Shown one piece after another: positions 36,646 to 45,452 of a stretch of 64,000 bases of DNA. Source of the stretch: Cupriavidus basilensis OR16 (GTDB lineage Bacteria; Pseudomonadota; Gammaproteobacteria; Burkholderiales; Burkholderiaceae); the NCBI RefSeq assembly GCF_000243095.1, contig NZ_AHJE01000057.1, positions 24,449 to 88,448 of the forward strand, written 5' to 3'. Below the pieces are notes generated by a model, which saw nothing but the letters and a program-made list of their open reading frames with translations, was not told the origin of the DNA and searched no databases. Position 1 is the stretch's first letter, and each line of letters opens with the position of its first letter. The position numbers and the translations under genes were made by a program.

Positions 36646-36982
36646 CGCCGTCAATGGTCGTCAATGGTCGTAAAGGGGGAGGGTGACCGATGCAGGCGCC
36701 ATGCTGCCTCGCTGGTGACAACGCCCAGCAAAAAACGCATCTTGCGCTGCCACGCAGCGGGCCGGCCAAGGCCCTGCCAGACTTTGCATACAAGTCTGCG
36801 CAGTTCGCCGCCATGGTGCTGCCCCTCTTTCGAGGGGATCGTTTTTCCCGGGAGCGGCGGGCGAGCGCGCCATGGGGCGTGCCGGGCCGGCCGGATTGCC
36901 AGGCGCCGCGGGCGCGGCCATACTGAGCGCTTAGCCGTGTCCGCGCCAGAGCGATCCCGGAACGATCTCCCCCTAAACACCG
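36646..36982. other. Control region upstream of the nitrile hydratase genes
   Basis: No gene was recognised here. The stretch has a direct repeat of GTCAATGGTC near 36650-36670 and the inverted repeat listed separately. It presumably holds the nitrile hydratase promoter; no clear -10/-35 pair was found. Confidence 0.55.
36778..36798. promoter_or_regulatory. Candidate operator upstream of nitrile hydratase
   Basis: CAGACTT and AAGTCTG are exact inverses across seven bases, 184 bases before the alpha-subunit start. The symmetry suggests a dimeric regulator, but none is encoded next to it. Confidence 0.3.
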
Positions 36983-37675
36983 ATGCGCCAAGACTCTCCC
37001 GACTCGCCAGCCAGGCCTCCGCATGACCATGACCATGACCATGATCACGACCATGATCACGGCGGCAGCACGCTATCCGAGATGGACCTGCGCGTGCGCG
37101 CGCTGGAATCCCTGCTGGTGGAGAAGGGCTATGTCGACCCGGCCGCGCTGGATCTCCTGATCGAGACCTACGAGCAGCACATCGGCCCGCGCAACGGCGC
37201 GCGCGTGGTGGCCAAGGCCTGGGCCGATCCGGCCTACAAGGCGTGGCTGCTGGCGGACGCCACCGCGGCCATCGCCTCGCTCGGCTTCACCGGGCGCCAG
37301 GGCGAGCACATGATCGTGCTGGAGAACACGCCTGCGACCCACAACATGGTGGTGTGCACCCTGTGCTCCTGCTATCCCTGGCCAGTGCTGGGACTGCCGC
37401 CGGTCTGGTACAAGTCCGCGCCTTACCGCGCCCGGGCGGTGATCGACCCGCGCGGCGTGCTGCGCGATTTCGGTTTTACGCTGCCGCAGGCGGTGCAGAT
37501 CCAGGTGTGGGACTCCACCGCCGAGCTGCGCTACCTGGTGCTGCCCATGCGCCCGGCCGGGACCGAAGGCTGGAGCGAGCAAGCGCTGGCGGAACTGGTG
37601 ACCCGTGACGCAATGATCGGCACGGGGTTGCTGCCAGATGTGACCGTGCCGGCAACGGCAGGGGAGCCGCAATGA
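36983..37675 (+). CDS. nthA: Nitrile hydratase alpha subunit, cobalt type
   Basis: The metal-bearing subunit of nitrile hydratase, which hydrates nitriles to amides in the cytoplasm. It has 230 residues. The metal-claw motif CTLCSC spans Cys125, Cys128, Ser129 and Cys130; Thr after the first Cys is typical of the cobalt rather than the iron enzymes. The N-terminus is odd: residues 14-26 are alternating His and Asp, seven His in all, encoded by a six-base repeat. This could bind metal ions. The stop overlaps the beta-subunit start by four bases. Together with beta and accessory genes it makes a standard three-gene operon. Confidence 0.95.
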   Translation: MRQDSPDSPARPPHDHDHDHDHDHDHGGSTLSEMDLRVRALESLLVEKGYVDPAALDLLIETYEQHIGPRNGARVVAKAWADPAYKAWLLADATAAIASLGFTGRQGEHMIVLENTPATHNMVVCTLCSCYPWPVLGLPPVWYKSAPYRARAVIDPRGVLRDFGFTLPQAVQIQVWDSTAELRYLVLPMRPAGTEGWSEQALAELVTRDAMIGTGLLPDVTVPATAGEPQ

Positions 37676-38343
37676 ACGGTGGCCAGGACCTCGGCGGCAT
37701 GCACGGTTTCGGCCCGGTTAGCCCGGAAGCCGATGAGCCCGTGTTCCACGCCGGCTGGGAGCGCCGCATGCTCGCGCTGACGCTCGCCATGGGCGCGGTC
37801 GGCAAGTGGAATATCGACACCATGCGCGCGGCCCGTGAAAGCCTGCCGCCGGCGCAGTACCTTGGCAGCAGCTACTACCAGATCTGGTTCGAAGGCCTCA
37901 AGGCCATGCTGGTCAAGACCGGTCTGGCTAGCGCGGAAGAAATCGCAAGCGGGGCATCCACCACGCCGCCACTGCCCCTCGCGCGCATCCTCAGCGCGGA
38001 GCAGGTCGGCCCAGCCTTGGCGCGCGGCACACCCAGCGCCCGGCCGGCCTCCGGGCAAGCCGGTTTCCACGTGGGCGACCTGGTACGCACCCGCCAGATG
38101 CATCCCGCCGGCCACACCCGGCTACCGCGCTATTGCCGTGGCCGCCAAGGCGAGATCGTGGCCGTGCATGGCGCCCATGTGTTCCCGGATGCCAGCGCGG
38201 CCGGCGCCGGCGACCAGCCGCAGTGGCTCTACACCGTGCGTTTTGCCGCCACCGAGTTGTGGGGGGCCGACACCACGGCGGCCTCGGTCTGCGCGGATTG
38301 CTGGGAGTCTTACCTTGATCCGGCGGAGCTGGCCCATGGTTGA
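37672..38343 (+). CDS. nthB: Nitrile hydratase beta subunit
   Basis: The second structural subunit of nitrile hydratase, 223 residues. The family opening [14 protein letters not shown] is present, followed by the helical region with YYQIWFEGL. The C-terminal SH3-like barrel carries [10 protein letters not shown] and the tail with ADCWESYL. It pairs with the alpha subunit to form the substrate cavity and helps hold the oxidised claw cysteines. It is coupled to the alpha gene by a four-base overlap and to the accessory gene by an eight-base overlap. Confidence 0.95.
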   Translation: MNGGQDLGGMHGFGPVSPEADEPVFHAGWERRMLALTLAMGAVGKWNIDTMRAARESLPPAQYLGSSYYQIWFEGLKAMLVKTGLASAEEIASGASTTPPLPLARILSAEQVGPALARGTPSARPASGQAGFHVGDLVRTRQMHPAGHTRLPRYCRGRQGEIVAVHGAHVFPDASAAGAGDQPQWLYTVRFAATELWGADTTAASVCADCWESYLDPAELAHG

Positions 38344-38722
38344 TGCGGCGTCAACTTTACCTTCGCCGGCAAGCCTGCAGGCCATGCGGGCCGCGCTGCC
38401 GGCGCTGCCTTGCGACAGCACCGGCCCGGTGTTCCGTGAGCCCTGGGAAGCACAGGCCTTTGCGCTGGCGCTCGCCCTGCATGAGCGCGGCGCCTTTACC
38501 TGGGCGGAATGGGCGGCCAGTCTGTCCCAGGTCATCCGCGAAGCCCAGGCGGGCGGGGATCCCGACAACGGCGAGCATTACTACCGTTTCTGGCTGAGCG
38601 CGCTGGAGCGGCTCGCCGCCGCCAAGGGCCTGGTCGACGGCGCCGCGCTGCAGGACCGGCGCAACGCGTGGGACGCGGCGGCCCGGCGCACGCCGCACGG
38701 CCAGCCGATCGAGCTTGACTGA
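38336..38722 (+). CDS. Nitrile hydratase accessory protein (activator-type)
   Basis: A 128-residue protein of the nitrile hydratase accessory family, which is distantly like the N-terminal part of the beta subunit. The marks PVFREPWEAQAFALALAL, FTWAEWAASLS and GEHYYRFWLSALERL are visible. In cobalt enzymes such small proteins carry the metal-loaded alpha subunit and exchange it into the holoenzyme. It starts at an ATG eight bases before the beta stop ends. No separate cobalt transporter or amidase gene is present nearby, so amides may be processed by enzymes encoded elsewhere. Confidence 0.88.
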   Translation: MVDAASTLPSPASLQAMRAALPALPCDSTGPVFREPWEAQAFALALALHERGAFTWAEWAASLSQVIREAQAGGDPDNGEHYYRFWLSALERLAAAKGLVDGAALQDRRNAWDAAARRTPHGQPIELD

Positions 38723-38893
38723 GGTGCCAAGGGGTAGATTTAACGTGACTTCCAGGCCAAAGACATGCCGCCGGCGGGCGTCCGGCCATTTGCCCGCCAG
38801 CGATCCGGCCCCGCTCGTGCTACCGTAGCGGACTAGACGCTATCAAGCGCCCCGATGCCGAGCCGCCAAGGCCGGCGCCAAACTCCGACTGAC

Positions 38894-39490
38894 ATGAACG
38901 ACACAGAGATCCAGCTGATCGGTTCGGCCCGCTTGCCGACCCGTTTTGGCGAATTTACCGCCCACGCCTTCAAGGGTGCCGTTTCGGGCATTGAACACCT
39001 TGCGCTGAGCGTCGGCGACATCACTGGCGAGGCCGTGCTGACCCGCCTGCACTCCGAATGCCTGACCGGCGACGTGTTCGGCTCGTGCCGTTGCGACTGT
39101 GGCGAACAGCTCGACCTGGCGATGAAGAAGATCGCCGAGGAAGGCCGCGGCATCCTGTTGTACCTGCGCGGGCAGGAAGGGCGCGGGATTGGCCTGGGCC
39201 ACAAGATCCGCGCCTATGCGCTGCAGGACGGCGGGCTCGACACGGTCGACGCCAACCTGGCGCTGGGCCAGGAGATTGACAGCCGCAACTACGCCTTTGC
39301 CGCCGACCTGCTGCATCAGTGGGGCGTCAAGTCGATCCGGCTGATGAGCAACAATCCAAAGAAGAAGCAGGCGCTGGAAGCCGCAGGCATCACGGTGGTC
39401 GAGCAGATGCGCCACATTGTCCCGTCCAACGTCGAGAACGAAAAATACCTGGAGACCAAGCGCGAGCGGATGGGGCACCTGCTGGATTGA
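38894..39490 (+). CDS. ribA: GTP cyclohydrolase II
   Basis: The first enzyme of riboflavin synthesis, opening GTP to a diaminopyrimidine with release of formate and diphosphate. It has 198 residues, a single-domain RibA of normal length and not fused to RibB. The zinc site is complete: Cys56 in HSECLTGD, with Cys67 and Cys69 in [10 protein letters not shown]. The catalytic [10 protein letters not shown] follows, and LMSNNPKK near the C-terminus is present. The start at 38894 (MNDTEIQ) was chosen over a Met 13 codons upstream. A strong stem-loop lies 29 bases after the stop. Confidence 0.95.
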   Translation: MNDTEIQLIGSARLPTRFGEFTAHAFKGAVSGIEHLALSVGDITGEAVLTRLHSECLTGDVFGSCRCDCGEQLDLAMKKIAEEGRGILLYLRGQEGRGIGLGHKIRAYALQDGGLDTVDANLALGQEIDSRNYAFAADLLHQWGVKSIRLMSNNPKKKQALEAAGITVVEQMRHIVPSNVENEKYLETKRERMGHLLD

Positions 39491-39518
39491 AGCGCCGGGC
39501 GGCAAGCCAGGTGTCATG

Positions 39519-39548
39519 GCCCGGCATGGCGCTGGCGCCATGCCGGGC
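39519..39548 (+). terminator. Perfect stem-loop after ribA
   Basis: Thirteen-base arms (39519-39531 and 39536-39548) are exact inverses with a CTGG loop. No T run follows, so it may act as an RNA 3'-end stabiliser or a Rho-assisted terminator rather than a classical intrinsic one. Confidence 0.6.
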
Positions 39549-39662
39549 TGGAGGGTGCAAAAGCACGATCCGAGCTACTGAAAGCGCACAAATTGGGCAA
39601 TGCACATAGCCTTGTCCGGCTACACTTTCGGATCGACGCTCTCCTTTAGGCCGCCTTCCAAC

Positions 39663-41021
39663 ATGCTTGCCACGATTCGACGCAGATGCGGTGACAGCTT
39701 GGTGCGCCTGCGCCGCCTGCTGGCCAGGGAAGTACATCTCGATATCCGCCAGCCCGCGCAGATAAAGCGTATTCATTTGCTGGGATTGCTCGCCTTCGTC
39801 GGCTATCCGCTGTTTTACGTTGTCTGGAAGTATCTCTTTCCGCAACCGTACGAGAGCCTGACGCTGCGGCTGCTCGCCATGGTGATGTTCGCCCCGCTAA
39901 TTCTTACCGGCGACCTGCGCGATCGCAAATGGCTGCCGGCCTATTTCTTTGTCACGCTGACCTACGGGCTATCGTTCCTGTTCGTCTACTTGTATCTGAT
40001 GAATCACGGCAACCTGGTGTGGTCCCAGTCGCTGGTGATTGCCGTGGTCATCCTGTTCAATTTCAGCGGTTGGCTAGCGGGCGCCGCTTCGCTCGCACTG
40101 GGAACGGCCGGGGCCTGGCTGGTCTACCGCTGGATGACTCCGCCGGCTGAGATTCTTACGGTCGACTGGCTGATGGAGCTACCGATCATCGGCTTCACGA
40201 TCTGTACCGTCGCCGTGCTCAAGATCGACCAGCGCATCCTGATCCAGGAAAAACTCGACGGCATGGCGATCGCGCTGGGCACCGTTGCCCATGAGTTGCG
40301 CACGCCGATTCGCAGCATCGGCTCGACCGCGCGGGGCATGGCGCGTTACCTGCCCGGCTTGATTCGCTTCTATCAAGAAAACGAGACCCCGGCGAACACG
40401 CTGAACCTGCCGGCGGGACATTTCGGGCTGCTCAAGGACGCTTTGCCGCGTATCCAGCTTGAGGTTGACCGCATGAACCATGGCATCGACGTCCTGCTTG
40501 TGAACGCGCGGGTGGGTGCAATGCAGGAACCAAGCGAGGAGTTTCTCCTGGGCAACGCCATCAGCGAGGCCTTGGCGCGCTACCCCTTTGAAGCGGGGCA
40601 GCGCGAGAGCGTTCATGTCGATCTGGACGAGGATTTCATGGTGCGCGCGGACCAAAAACTCCTGGTCATGGTGCTGTTCAACCTCATCAAGAATGCGCTG
40701 CATGCCATGGCCCGGGCAGGTCATGGCGAAATCCGGCTGCGCACCGAGCGCGGCGCTCGCCGAAACCGGCTGATCTTCCGCGACACCGGCAGCGGCATTC
40801 CCGCGCGCGAGCTGTCATCGATCTTCAAGCGCTTTCATACTTACCCCCGCAACGAAGGCACGGGCATCGGCCTGGCCTTCTGCAAAGACACGCTGGAAGC
40901 ATGGAGTGGCCGCGTGCATTGCCACTCCGTCGAGCATGAGTACACGGAGTTCGTACTGGAGTTTCCTCCCGTCGCTGCGCCAGCCACGCCGGCCAGGGAG
41001 AGTGCCGGCGCGGCTGGCTAG
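39663..41021 (+). CDS. Membrane sensor histidine kinase, CqsS/LqsS-like
   Basis: A 452-residue kinase. Roughly six membrane segments lie between residues 36 and 185 with very short loops and no periplasmic domain, as in sensors of hydrophobic autoinducers. The H-box GTVAHELRTPIRS has its His at residue 210. The ATPase part has the N-box LFNLIKNALHAM, the G1 box FRDTGSGIP and GTGIGLAFCKD. There is no receiver domain, so it resembles LqsS/JqsS rather than the hybrid CqsS. Its gene ends 18 bases from the end of a CqsA/LqsA-like autoinducer synthase gene. No LqsR-type regulator is next to it. The start could be an ATG 21 codons earlier. Confidence 0.85.
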   Translation: MLATIRRRCGDSLVRLRRLLAREVHLDIRQPAQIKRIHLLGLLAFVGYPLFYVVWKYLFPQPYESLTLRLLAMVMFAPLILTGDLRDRKWLPAYFFVTLTYGLSFLFVYLYLMNHGNLVWSQSLVIAVVILFNFSGWLAGAASLALGTAGAWLVYRWMTPPAEILTVDWLMELPIIGFTICTVAVLKIDQRILIQEKLDGMAIALGTVAHELRTPIRSIGSTARGMARYLPGLIRFYQENETPANTLNLPAGHFGLLKDALPRIQLEVDRMNHGIDVLLVNARVGAMQEPSEEFLLGNAISEALARYPFEAGQRESVHVDLDEDFMVRADQKLLVMVLFNLIKNALHAMARAGHGEIRLRTERGARRNRLIFRDTGSGIPARELSSIFKRFHTYPRNEGTGIGLAFCKDTLEAWSGRVHCHSVEHEYTEFVLEFPPVAAPATPARESAGAAG

Positions 41022-41039
41022 GCGGCTTGCTTGCCGGGA

Positions 41040-42365
41040 TCAGGCGGCGCCGAACGCCGTTTCCAGCGCTTCGTGAGGCACTAGCGTTGAGGCCTGCCTG
41101 TCTGCGACCAGCCTGGCGCGAGGCGCATTTCGCAGCCGCTGGGTGGAGCGCCAGCTAGCCAGGCCGATCTCATCGCGGATCTCGGCGCAGACCTGGATCA
41201 GACGATCGATTTCCACGGCGGTCAGGCATGCGTTCATGGTCAGCCGCATCAGAGCCCGGTCACGCGCAGTGGCCGGCGCGCAGAACACGGCACCAAAGAT
41301 GCCGCGCGCCTGCAAGGCATTGCGCAACGCTAGCGTTTGCTGCTCCGTACCGGACTCCAGCGAGATGATCTGCTCCGATCCTGCCGACACGTTGTAGCCT
41401 AGGCCGGCAAGCGCACTGCGCACCTCGCCTGAGACCGCGTGCAACCGCGCCCGGCGATCATCGGCCGCGACAATAAAATCGGCGGCCGCATCGAACCACG
41501 CCAGTTCATGGTGCAACAGCCCCGAGCTGAAAATGGCGGGGCGCGACTCCATGGCGAAATAACCCTTGAACGAGGACGGGCAGGTGATCAATCCGGCCCG
41601 GCCACCAAAGGCTTTGGCGAGGCTGGCAGTCTGGAAATGGACCCGGCGCGACAGCCCGAGTTGCGCCACGAGCCCCGCGCCAGCGGGGCCGTGAGTGCCC
41701 AGGGAGTGAGACTCGTCGACCACCAGCACGCTCCCGGTGCGCTCTGCCACGTCCACGAAATCGGCCAGTGGGCACAGGCTACCATTGGTGCTATATACGG
41801 CATCCACCACGATGATGCCCGGGCCATCCTTGCGGATCTGGCGCTCGGCATGCTCAGCGTCGTTGTGGATGAAGGGAATGGCGCGGGCATGCGCGGCGTG
41901 CGCGCCTTCCCACAATGACATATGGGCCAGCATGTCCAGGTAGACAGGCGTGCGCTCATTGGCGATGCTCTGCAGCAAGCCCACGTTGGCAGCCCAGCCA
42001 GACTGGCACAGCAAGCTGTCCTCGGCGCCGGTGAACGCCGCCAGCTTGTGCTCGAGGCGGCTGGTGGGATTGTTACCGTGCAGGAAAATCGCCGACATCA
42101 GCAACTCGCTCTCCGGCCGGGACATCGCCGTGCTCTGGGCCGTGACCAGCGCCTGCTCGCCAAGCAGGCAAAGATAGTCGTTGCTGGAAAAATGCACCGC
42201 ATCGGGTCCGGGTTGCCGTCCGTGCAGCAAATGGCTGCCGCCCCAACGTTTCTGTACCCGTTCTACCTCGTGCTCCGCTACCCGCGTGGTGACAAAGTCT
42301 GGCCATGCCGCTGCCGCTCTCGACACGTTGGCAGTTTGCAGACAGGCCTGATTGGTATTGCTCAT
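41040..42365 (-). CDS. cqsA: Alpha-hydroxyketone autoinducer synthase (CqsA/LqsA-like)
   Basis: A PLP enzyme of the alpha-oxoamine synthase family, 441 residues. CqsA/LqsA condense an amino-acid-derived unit with an acyl-CoA to make signals such as CAI-1 and LAI-1. Seen here are HFSSNDYLCL near residue 58, HGNNPTSRLEHKL near 96, QSGWAANVGLLQS near 121, VVDESHSLGTHG with Asp217 and His220, and the PLP lysine in ASLAKAFGG (Lys251). HGNNPTSRLEH is closer to CqsA than to BioF or KBL, and no biotin genes are near. The start at 42365 follows AAGGGGAAAG. A 30-residue C-terminal extension is unusual. It faces a membrane sensor kinase, supporting a signalling role. Confidence 0.85.
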   Translation of the reverse strand: MSNTNQACLQTANVSRAAAAWPDFVTTRVAEHEVERVQKRWGGSHLLHGRQPGPDAVHFSSNDYLCLLGEQALVTAQSTAMSRPESELLMSAIFLHGNNPTSRLEHKLAAFTGAEDSLLCQSGWAANVGLLQSIANERTPVYLDMLAHMSLWEGAHAAHARAIPFIHNDAEHAERQIRKDGPGIIVVDAVYSTNGSLCPLADFVDVAERTGSVLVVDESHSLGTHGPAGAGLVAQLGLSRRVHFQTASLAKAFGGRAGLITCPSSFKGYFAMESRPAIFSSGLLHHELAWFDAAADFIVAADDRRARLHAVSGEVRSALAGLGYNVSAGSEQIISLESGTEQQTLALRNALQARGIFGAVFCAPATARDRALMRLTMNACLTAVEIDRLIQVCAEIRDEIGLASWRSTQRLRNAPRARLVADRQASTLVPHEALETAFGAA

Positions 42366-42592
42366 TGCTTTCCCCTTGGAAGTACTCCGACGAAAGAACC
42401 GGCCGCAAGACGGCCGGCGATGATCGTGGCAACGCAGGCGCCACCCGTGCCCCGTGTTTGTAGCTTTGCCTGTCATGTACGGTCCGGGGCTAGCGTGGCT
42501 GCCTGCAGCGTGTTGCGTCGACAGGCTATTCTGCCGTGCGCCGGAGAATTCTCCCTGTTCACTCGCGTACAGCTTGCGCGGCGATATCTGGC

Positions 42593-43444
42593 CTACATCT
42601 GCGCGAGGACCTCGGCGGGCGCGTTGGCGGGAAGCATTCCAACGGCTCGCGCAATCACGGCAGCGGCCGGATGAACCTTGTCCAGCTGCAGATATTCAGT
42701 AGGGGCGTGGCCCAGCACGCGGCGGAACATGGTCGAGAAAGCCGCCGGGCTCTCATAGCCGTAATCCAGGGCAATGCGGGTGACCGCGTCGCCAGCGGCC
42801 AGCCGTGACAGGGCCAGGACGACGCAGGCGCGCTGGCGCCATGCCGCGAACGCCATGCCGGTCTGCTCACGGAAAAAGCGGCTGAAGGTCCGGATGCTCA
42901 TATGCAGCGCCAGTGCCCAGCGCTGCGGCGAATCATGCGTGTCGGGCCGCTGCAGGAATGCGTGGCAAAGCGCTGCGAGCCGCGCATCGCGCGGCAGCGG
43001 AATATGCAAGGGTAGCGCCGTCATGCGGGCAACCTCATGCAGCAGCAGGGTCACCAGCGCGCCGTCCCGGCCTTGTGGATCGTAGTGCGCCGGCATCTCC
43101 ACGGCGCCAATCAGCAATTGCCGCATCAAGGCGGATACCCCCATCACCTGACAGGCGTCGCCCGGCCCGGGCATAGCGCCGGGCTCGATATACAGGCTAC
43201 GCGTGCTGACGCCCAGCATGGTCACTTCATGCTCTATCCCCGGCGGAATCCAGACCGCGCGCTGCGGCGGAACGATCCAGTTACCGTCGCGCGTAACCAC
43301 GTGCATCACACCCGTGACGCCATAGAGCAGTTGCGCGCGGCGATGGGCGTGGCGCGGCAACAGGTAGCCCTTCGGGTAGTCGGTGCCGATCGCGACCACG
43401 GGCCTGGGCACGTGGTCGTAGTCGTCGATGCGGGCGTTGAGCAT
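42593..43444 (-). CDS. AraC-family transcriptional regulator
   Basis: A regulator of 283 residues with an N-terminal cupin-like sensing domain (HAHRRAQLLYG) and a C-terminal double helix-turn-helix at about residues 180-280. There SIRTFSRFFREQTG and GYESPAAFSTMFRRVLGHAPTEYL are typical. The start at 43444 (MLNARIDD) is a choice; a Met 30 codons earlier exists. It is divergent from a TSUP permease gene, which it may control, and lies upstream of the autoinducer synthase on the same strand, 227 bases away. Confidence 0.88.
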   Translation of the reverse strand: MLNARIDDYDHVPRPVVAIGTDYPKGYLLPRHAHRRAQLLYGVTGVMHVVTRDGNWIVPPQRAVWIPPGIEHEVTMLGVSTRSLYIEPGAMPGPGDACQVMGVSALMRQLLIGAVEMPAHYDPQGRDGALVTLLLHEVARMTALPLHIPLPRDARLAALCHAFLQRPDTHDSPQRWALALHMSIRTFSRFFREQTGMAFAAWRQRACVVLALSRLAAGDAVTRIALDYGYESPAAFSTMFRRVLGHAPTEYLQLDKVHPAAAVIARAVGMLPANAPAEVLAQM

Positions 43445-43593
43445 GGAGGGTACGGGCGGCGGAAGGGATGGGCGGCCGCATGGCTGGTTGGCCGAAATAC
43501 AAATATTATTGACCAATCTTCGAAAGTTGGCCATGCCAACCGCACGTATCGTGAGTGGACCTGGAACCCCCTGGAACCCATTCCTCCTTAGCG

Positions 43594-44403
43594 ATGCTTT
43601 TTCTTCTCTTTATCCTGTTCGGCTGCCTGACTGGCGTGACCACCGTGCTGTTTGGCTTTGGTGGCGGGTTTGTGGTGGTGCCTTTGCTGTACCGCGCACT
43701 GAGCGCCGCCGACGCGCACGCGCCGGGACAGTCCGCCATGCACATCGCCATCGCCACCTCGACGGCAGCAATGATCCTGAGTGCCTCGCTCGCCACGCGC
43801 AAGCACCGCCTGGCGGGCAACATCCTGTGGCCGTATCTGTGGCCGCTGGGGGGATTCATCGGGTTGGGCGCCGTCATGGGGGCCGGCGCCACCATGCTGG
43901 CGAGCAGTGACGTGGTGCGCCTTGTCTTCGTGGCCTACCTGGGCGTCACGCTGCTGGATTGCCTGGCGCGCCGCGGATTCCTCGCGCGTTCCGGGGCGGG
44001 TTCGCCCCAGCGGCTCGGCCAGGCGCAGACGGTGGCGGGCGGCCTGGCGATCGGCCTGGTCGCCACGTTCCTTGGCGTGGGTGGCAGCGTCATGACCGTG
44101 CCCCTGCTGCGCCGCCGTGGCCTGAGCATGGCGCAAGCCACGGCGATGGCGAACCCCTTGAGCCTGCCGGTCGCCGTCCCGGGCACCCTGGCCTACGTGG
44201 CCATGGCTTGGTACCAGCCGGTGGCGCTGGGCAGCGGTTTTCTGGGGTACATCGACCTTGCCGCGCTCGGGTTGCTAGCGCTCGGCTCGCTGGCAGGCAT
44301 CCACCTCGCCGCCCCGCTGGCCGGGCGCATCCCCGACCGGGTGCATGCGCGTGTCTATCTCGGCCTGCTGGCCCTGGTGATGGTCAGCATGATGTTCAAG
44401 TAA
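43594..44403 (+). CDS. TSUP (TauE/SafE) family membrane permease
   Basis: A 269-residue permease of the sulfite exporter TauE/SafE family with about eight hydrophobic helices in two homologous halves. The family glycine-rich repeats GFGGGFVVVPLLY and LGVGGSVMTVPLL begin each half. Such proteins move sulfur-containing or other small organic anions, usually outward. The start at 43594 lacks a clear ribosome site. It faces the AraC gene, so induction by that regulator is plausible. Confidence 0.9.
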   Translation: MLFLLFILFGCLTGVTTVLFGFGGGFVVVPLLYRALSAADAHAPGQSAMHIAIATSTAAMILSASLATRKHRLAGNILWPYLWPLGGFIGLGAVMGAGATMLASSDVVRLVFVAYLGVTLLDCLARRGFLARSGAGSPQRLGQAQTVAGGLAIGLVATFLGVGGSVMTVPLLRRRGLSMAQATAMANPLSLPVAVPGTLAYVAMAWYQPVALGSGFLGYIDLAALGLLALGSLAGIHLAAPLAGRIPDRVHARVYLGLLALVMVSMMFK

Positions 44404-44524
44404 GCGCAACCCGGAACCGCTGAACACGCGATAAGGCGTTGACACGGCTGGCAAGAATATCTCCGGACTGAACGCGACCTGCGCGACCGCAATCGCCCAG
44501 CACGAACTGCCGCCGCGGCCGGAT

Positions 44525-44551
44525 AGGGGCAGGAGGGGCAGGAGGGGCAGG
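44525..44551. repeat. Three 9-base tandem repeats
   Basis: AGGGGCAGG occurs three times in a row in the gap before a small gene. No function is evident; it is the kind of short repeat that may vary in copy number. Confidence 0.85.
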
Positions 44552-44614
44552 TTTGGCATCCCGCCCAAAAGCCTTCTAAGATCAAGGCACATTCACTCGT
44601 CCAGGAACATGGCC

Positions 44615-44803
44615 ATGACCAATGTGAGCAAGCCCGCAGCGCCAAAGCCCCCCGGGACGCCCGCGCCATCCAAAACCAGGCCTTCGGCGGGCAGCAAGGA
44701 CGATCACGTGGAAGACGAACTCGACGAAGCCTTGAAGGAGACCTTTCCAGCGAGCGACCCGATTTCGGTGGATCACGGGCGGGGCACGCGCCCTGCGAAG
44801 TAG
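44615..44803 (+). CDS. Small Pro/Ser-rich protein with acidic C-terminal motif
   Basis: A 62-residue protein of unknown function. The first half is rich in Pro, Lys and Ser; the second has a well-formed acidic helix, EDELDEALKETFPASDPISV, a motif seen in short conserved proteins of proteobacteria. The ATG at 44615 has AGGAA at a proper seven-base distance; the ATG two codons earlier is too close to the ribosome site. It is convergent with another unknown gene. Confidence 0.7.
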   Translation: MTNVSKPAAPKPPGTPAPSKTRPSAGSKDDHVEDELDEALKETFPASDPISVDHGRGTRPAK

Positions 44804-44824
44804 ACAGGGCGCCTAGCCGGTTTT

Positions 44825-45244
44825 CTAGACCAGTTGCCGCAACTGCGCGACGACATTCATCAGTTGCCCGTGCGCCACGATCACGCCGGATTCGTCCTGC
44901 AGCGCTTGCTGGTAGCGGTCGCGGAACGCCGGATCGCTGTCGGGCCCAAACAGTTTTTCGGTGGCAGCCGCCACCGCCTTGCAGGTTTCATCGTGATGCT
45001 CGGGCGCGTCCAGCTCTTCGTCGATCTCGATGATCAGGCGCGAGAGTGGGTCCAGCCACCGGAAATAGGTCTCCTCGGTCACAACCTGCACGAACAGCCC
45101 GGCCGGGATCGGGCCATGCAGGCGTTCGTACTCCGTGCGATTCAGCGCGATCACTTCCTTGTGCACCTTCAAGAGTGCGGCCCGCAGGGCGCGCAGCCCG
45201 CTGCGGCGATCCTCCTGCTTGGCCAGGAATTGCTCGTGTGGCAT
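44825..45244 (-). CDS. Conserved hypothetical protein
   Basis: A soluble, mostly helical protein of 139 residues with no recognised domain. It starts with a charged helix (FLAKQEDRRSGLRAL) and contains RWLDPLSRLIIEIDEELDAP, then a second helical half. No signal peptide or membrane segment is seen. Two ATG codons lie six bases apart; AAGGAGA directly abuts the first, so the second (45244) has the right spacing and was chosen. It is convergent with the small acidic protein gene. Confidence 0.7.
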   Translation of the reverse strand: MPHEQFLAKQEDRRSGLRALRAALLKVHKEVIALNRTEYERLHGPIPAGLFVQVVTEETYFRWLDPLSRLIIEIDEELDAPEHHDETCKAVAAATEKLFGPDSDPAFRDRYQQALQDESGVIVAHGQLMNVVAQLRQLV

Positions 45245-45452
45245 AGCCATTCTCCTTTTCTTGTTGGCTCAATGGGCCGTTGCGGCCCGTTTGTCAGTAT
45301 AGGCAGGGGGGCGCGCTCGGCGGCGCTAGCGTGGCTTGGCAACAACCCATAGGGTTAGCGCTGGCTTGTCTTGCGGGGCAGCTTGTCCAGCAGCGCCTGC
45401 CGTTTGCCCCAGATCCTGGCAACCCCAACGCCCCAGGGCGATCCCCGCGCTG

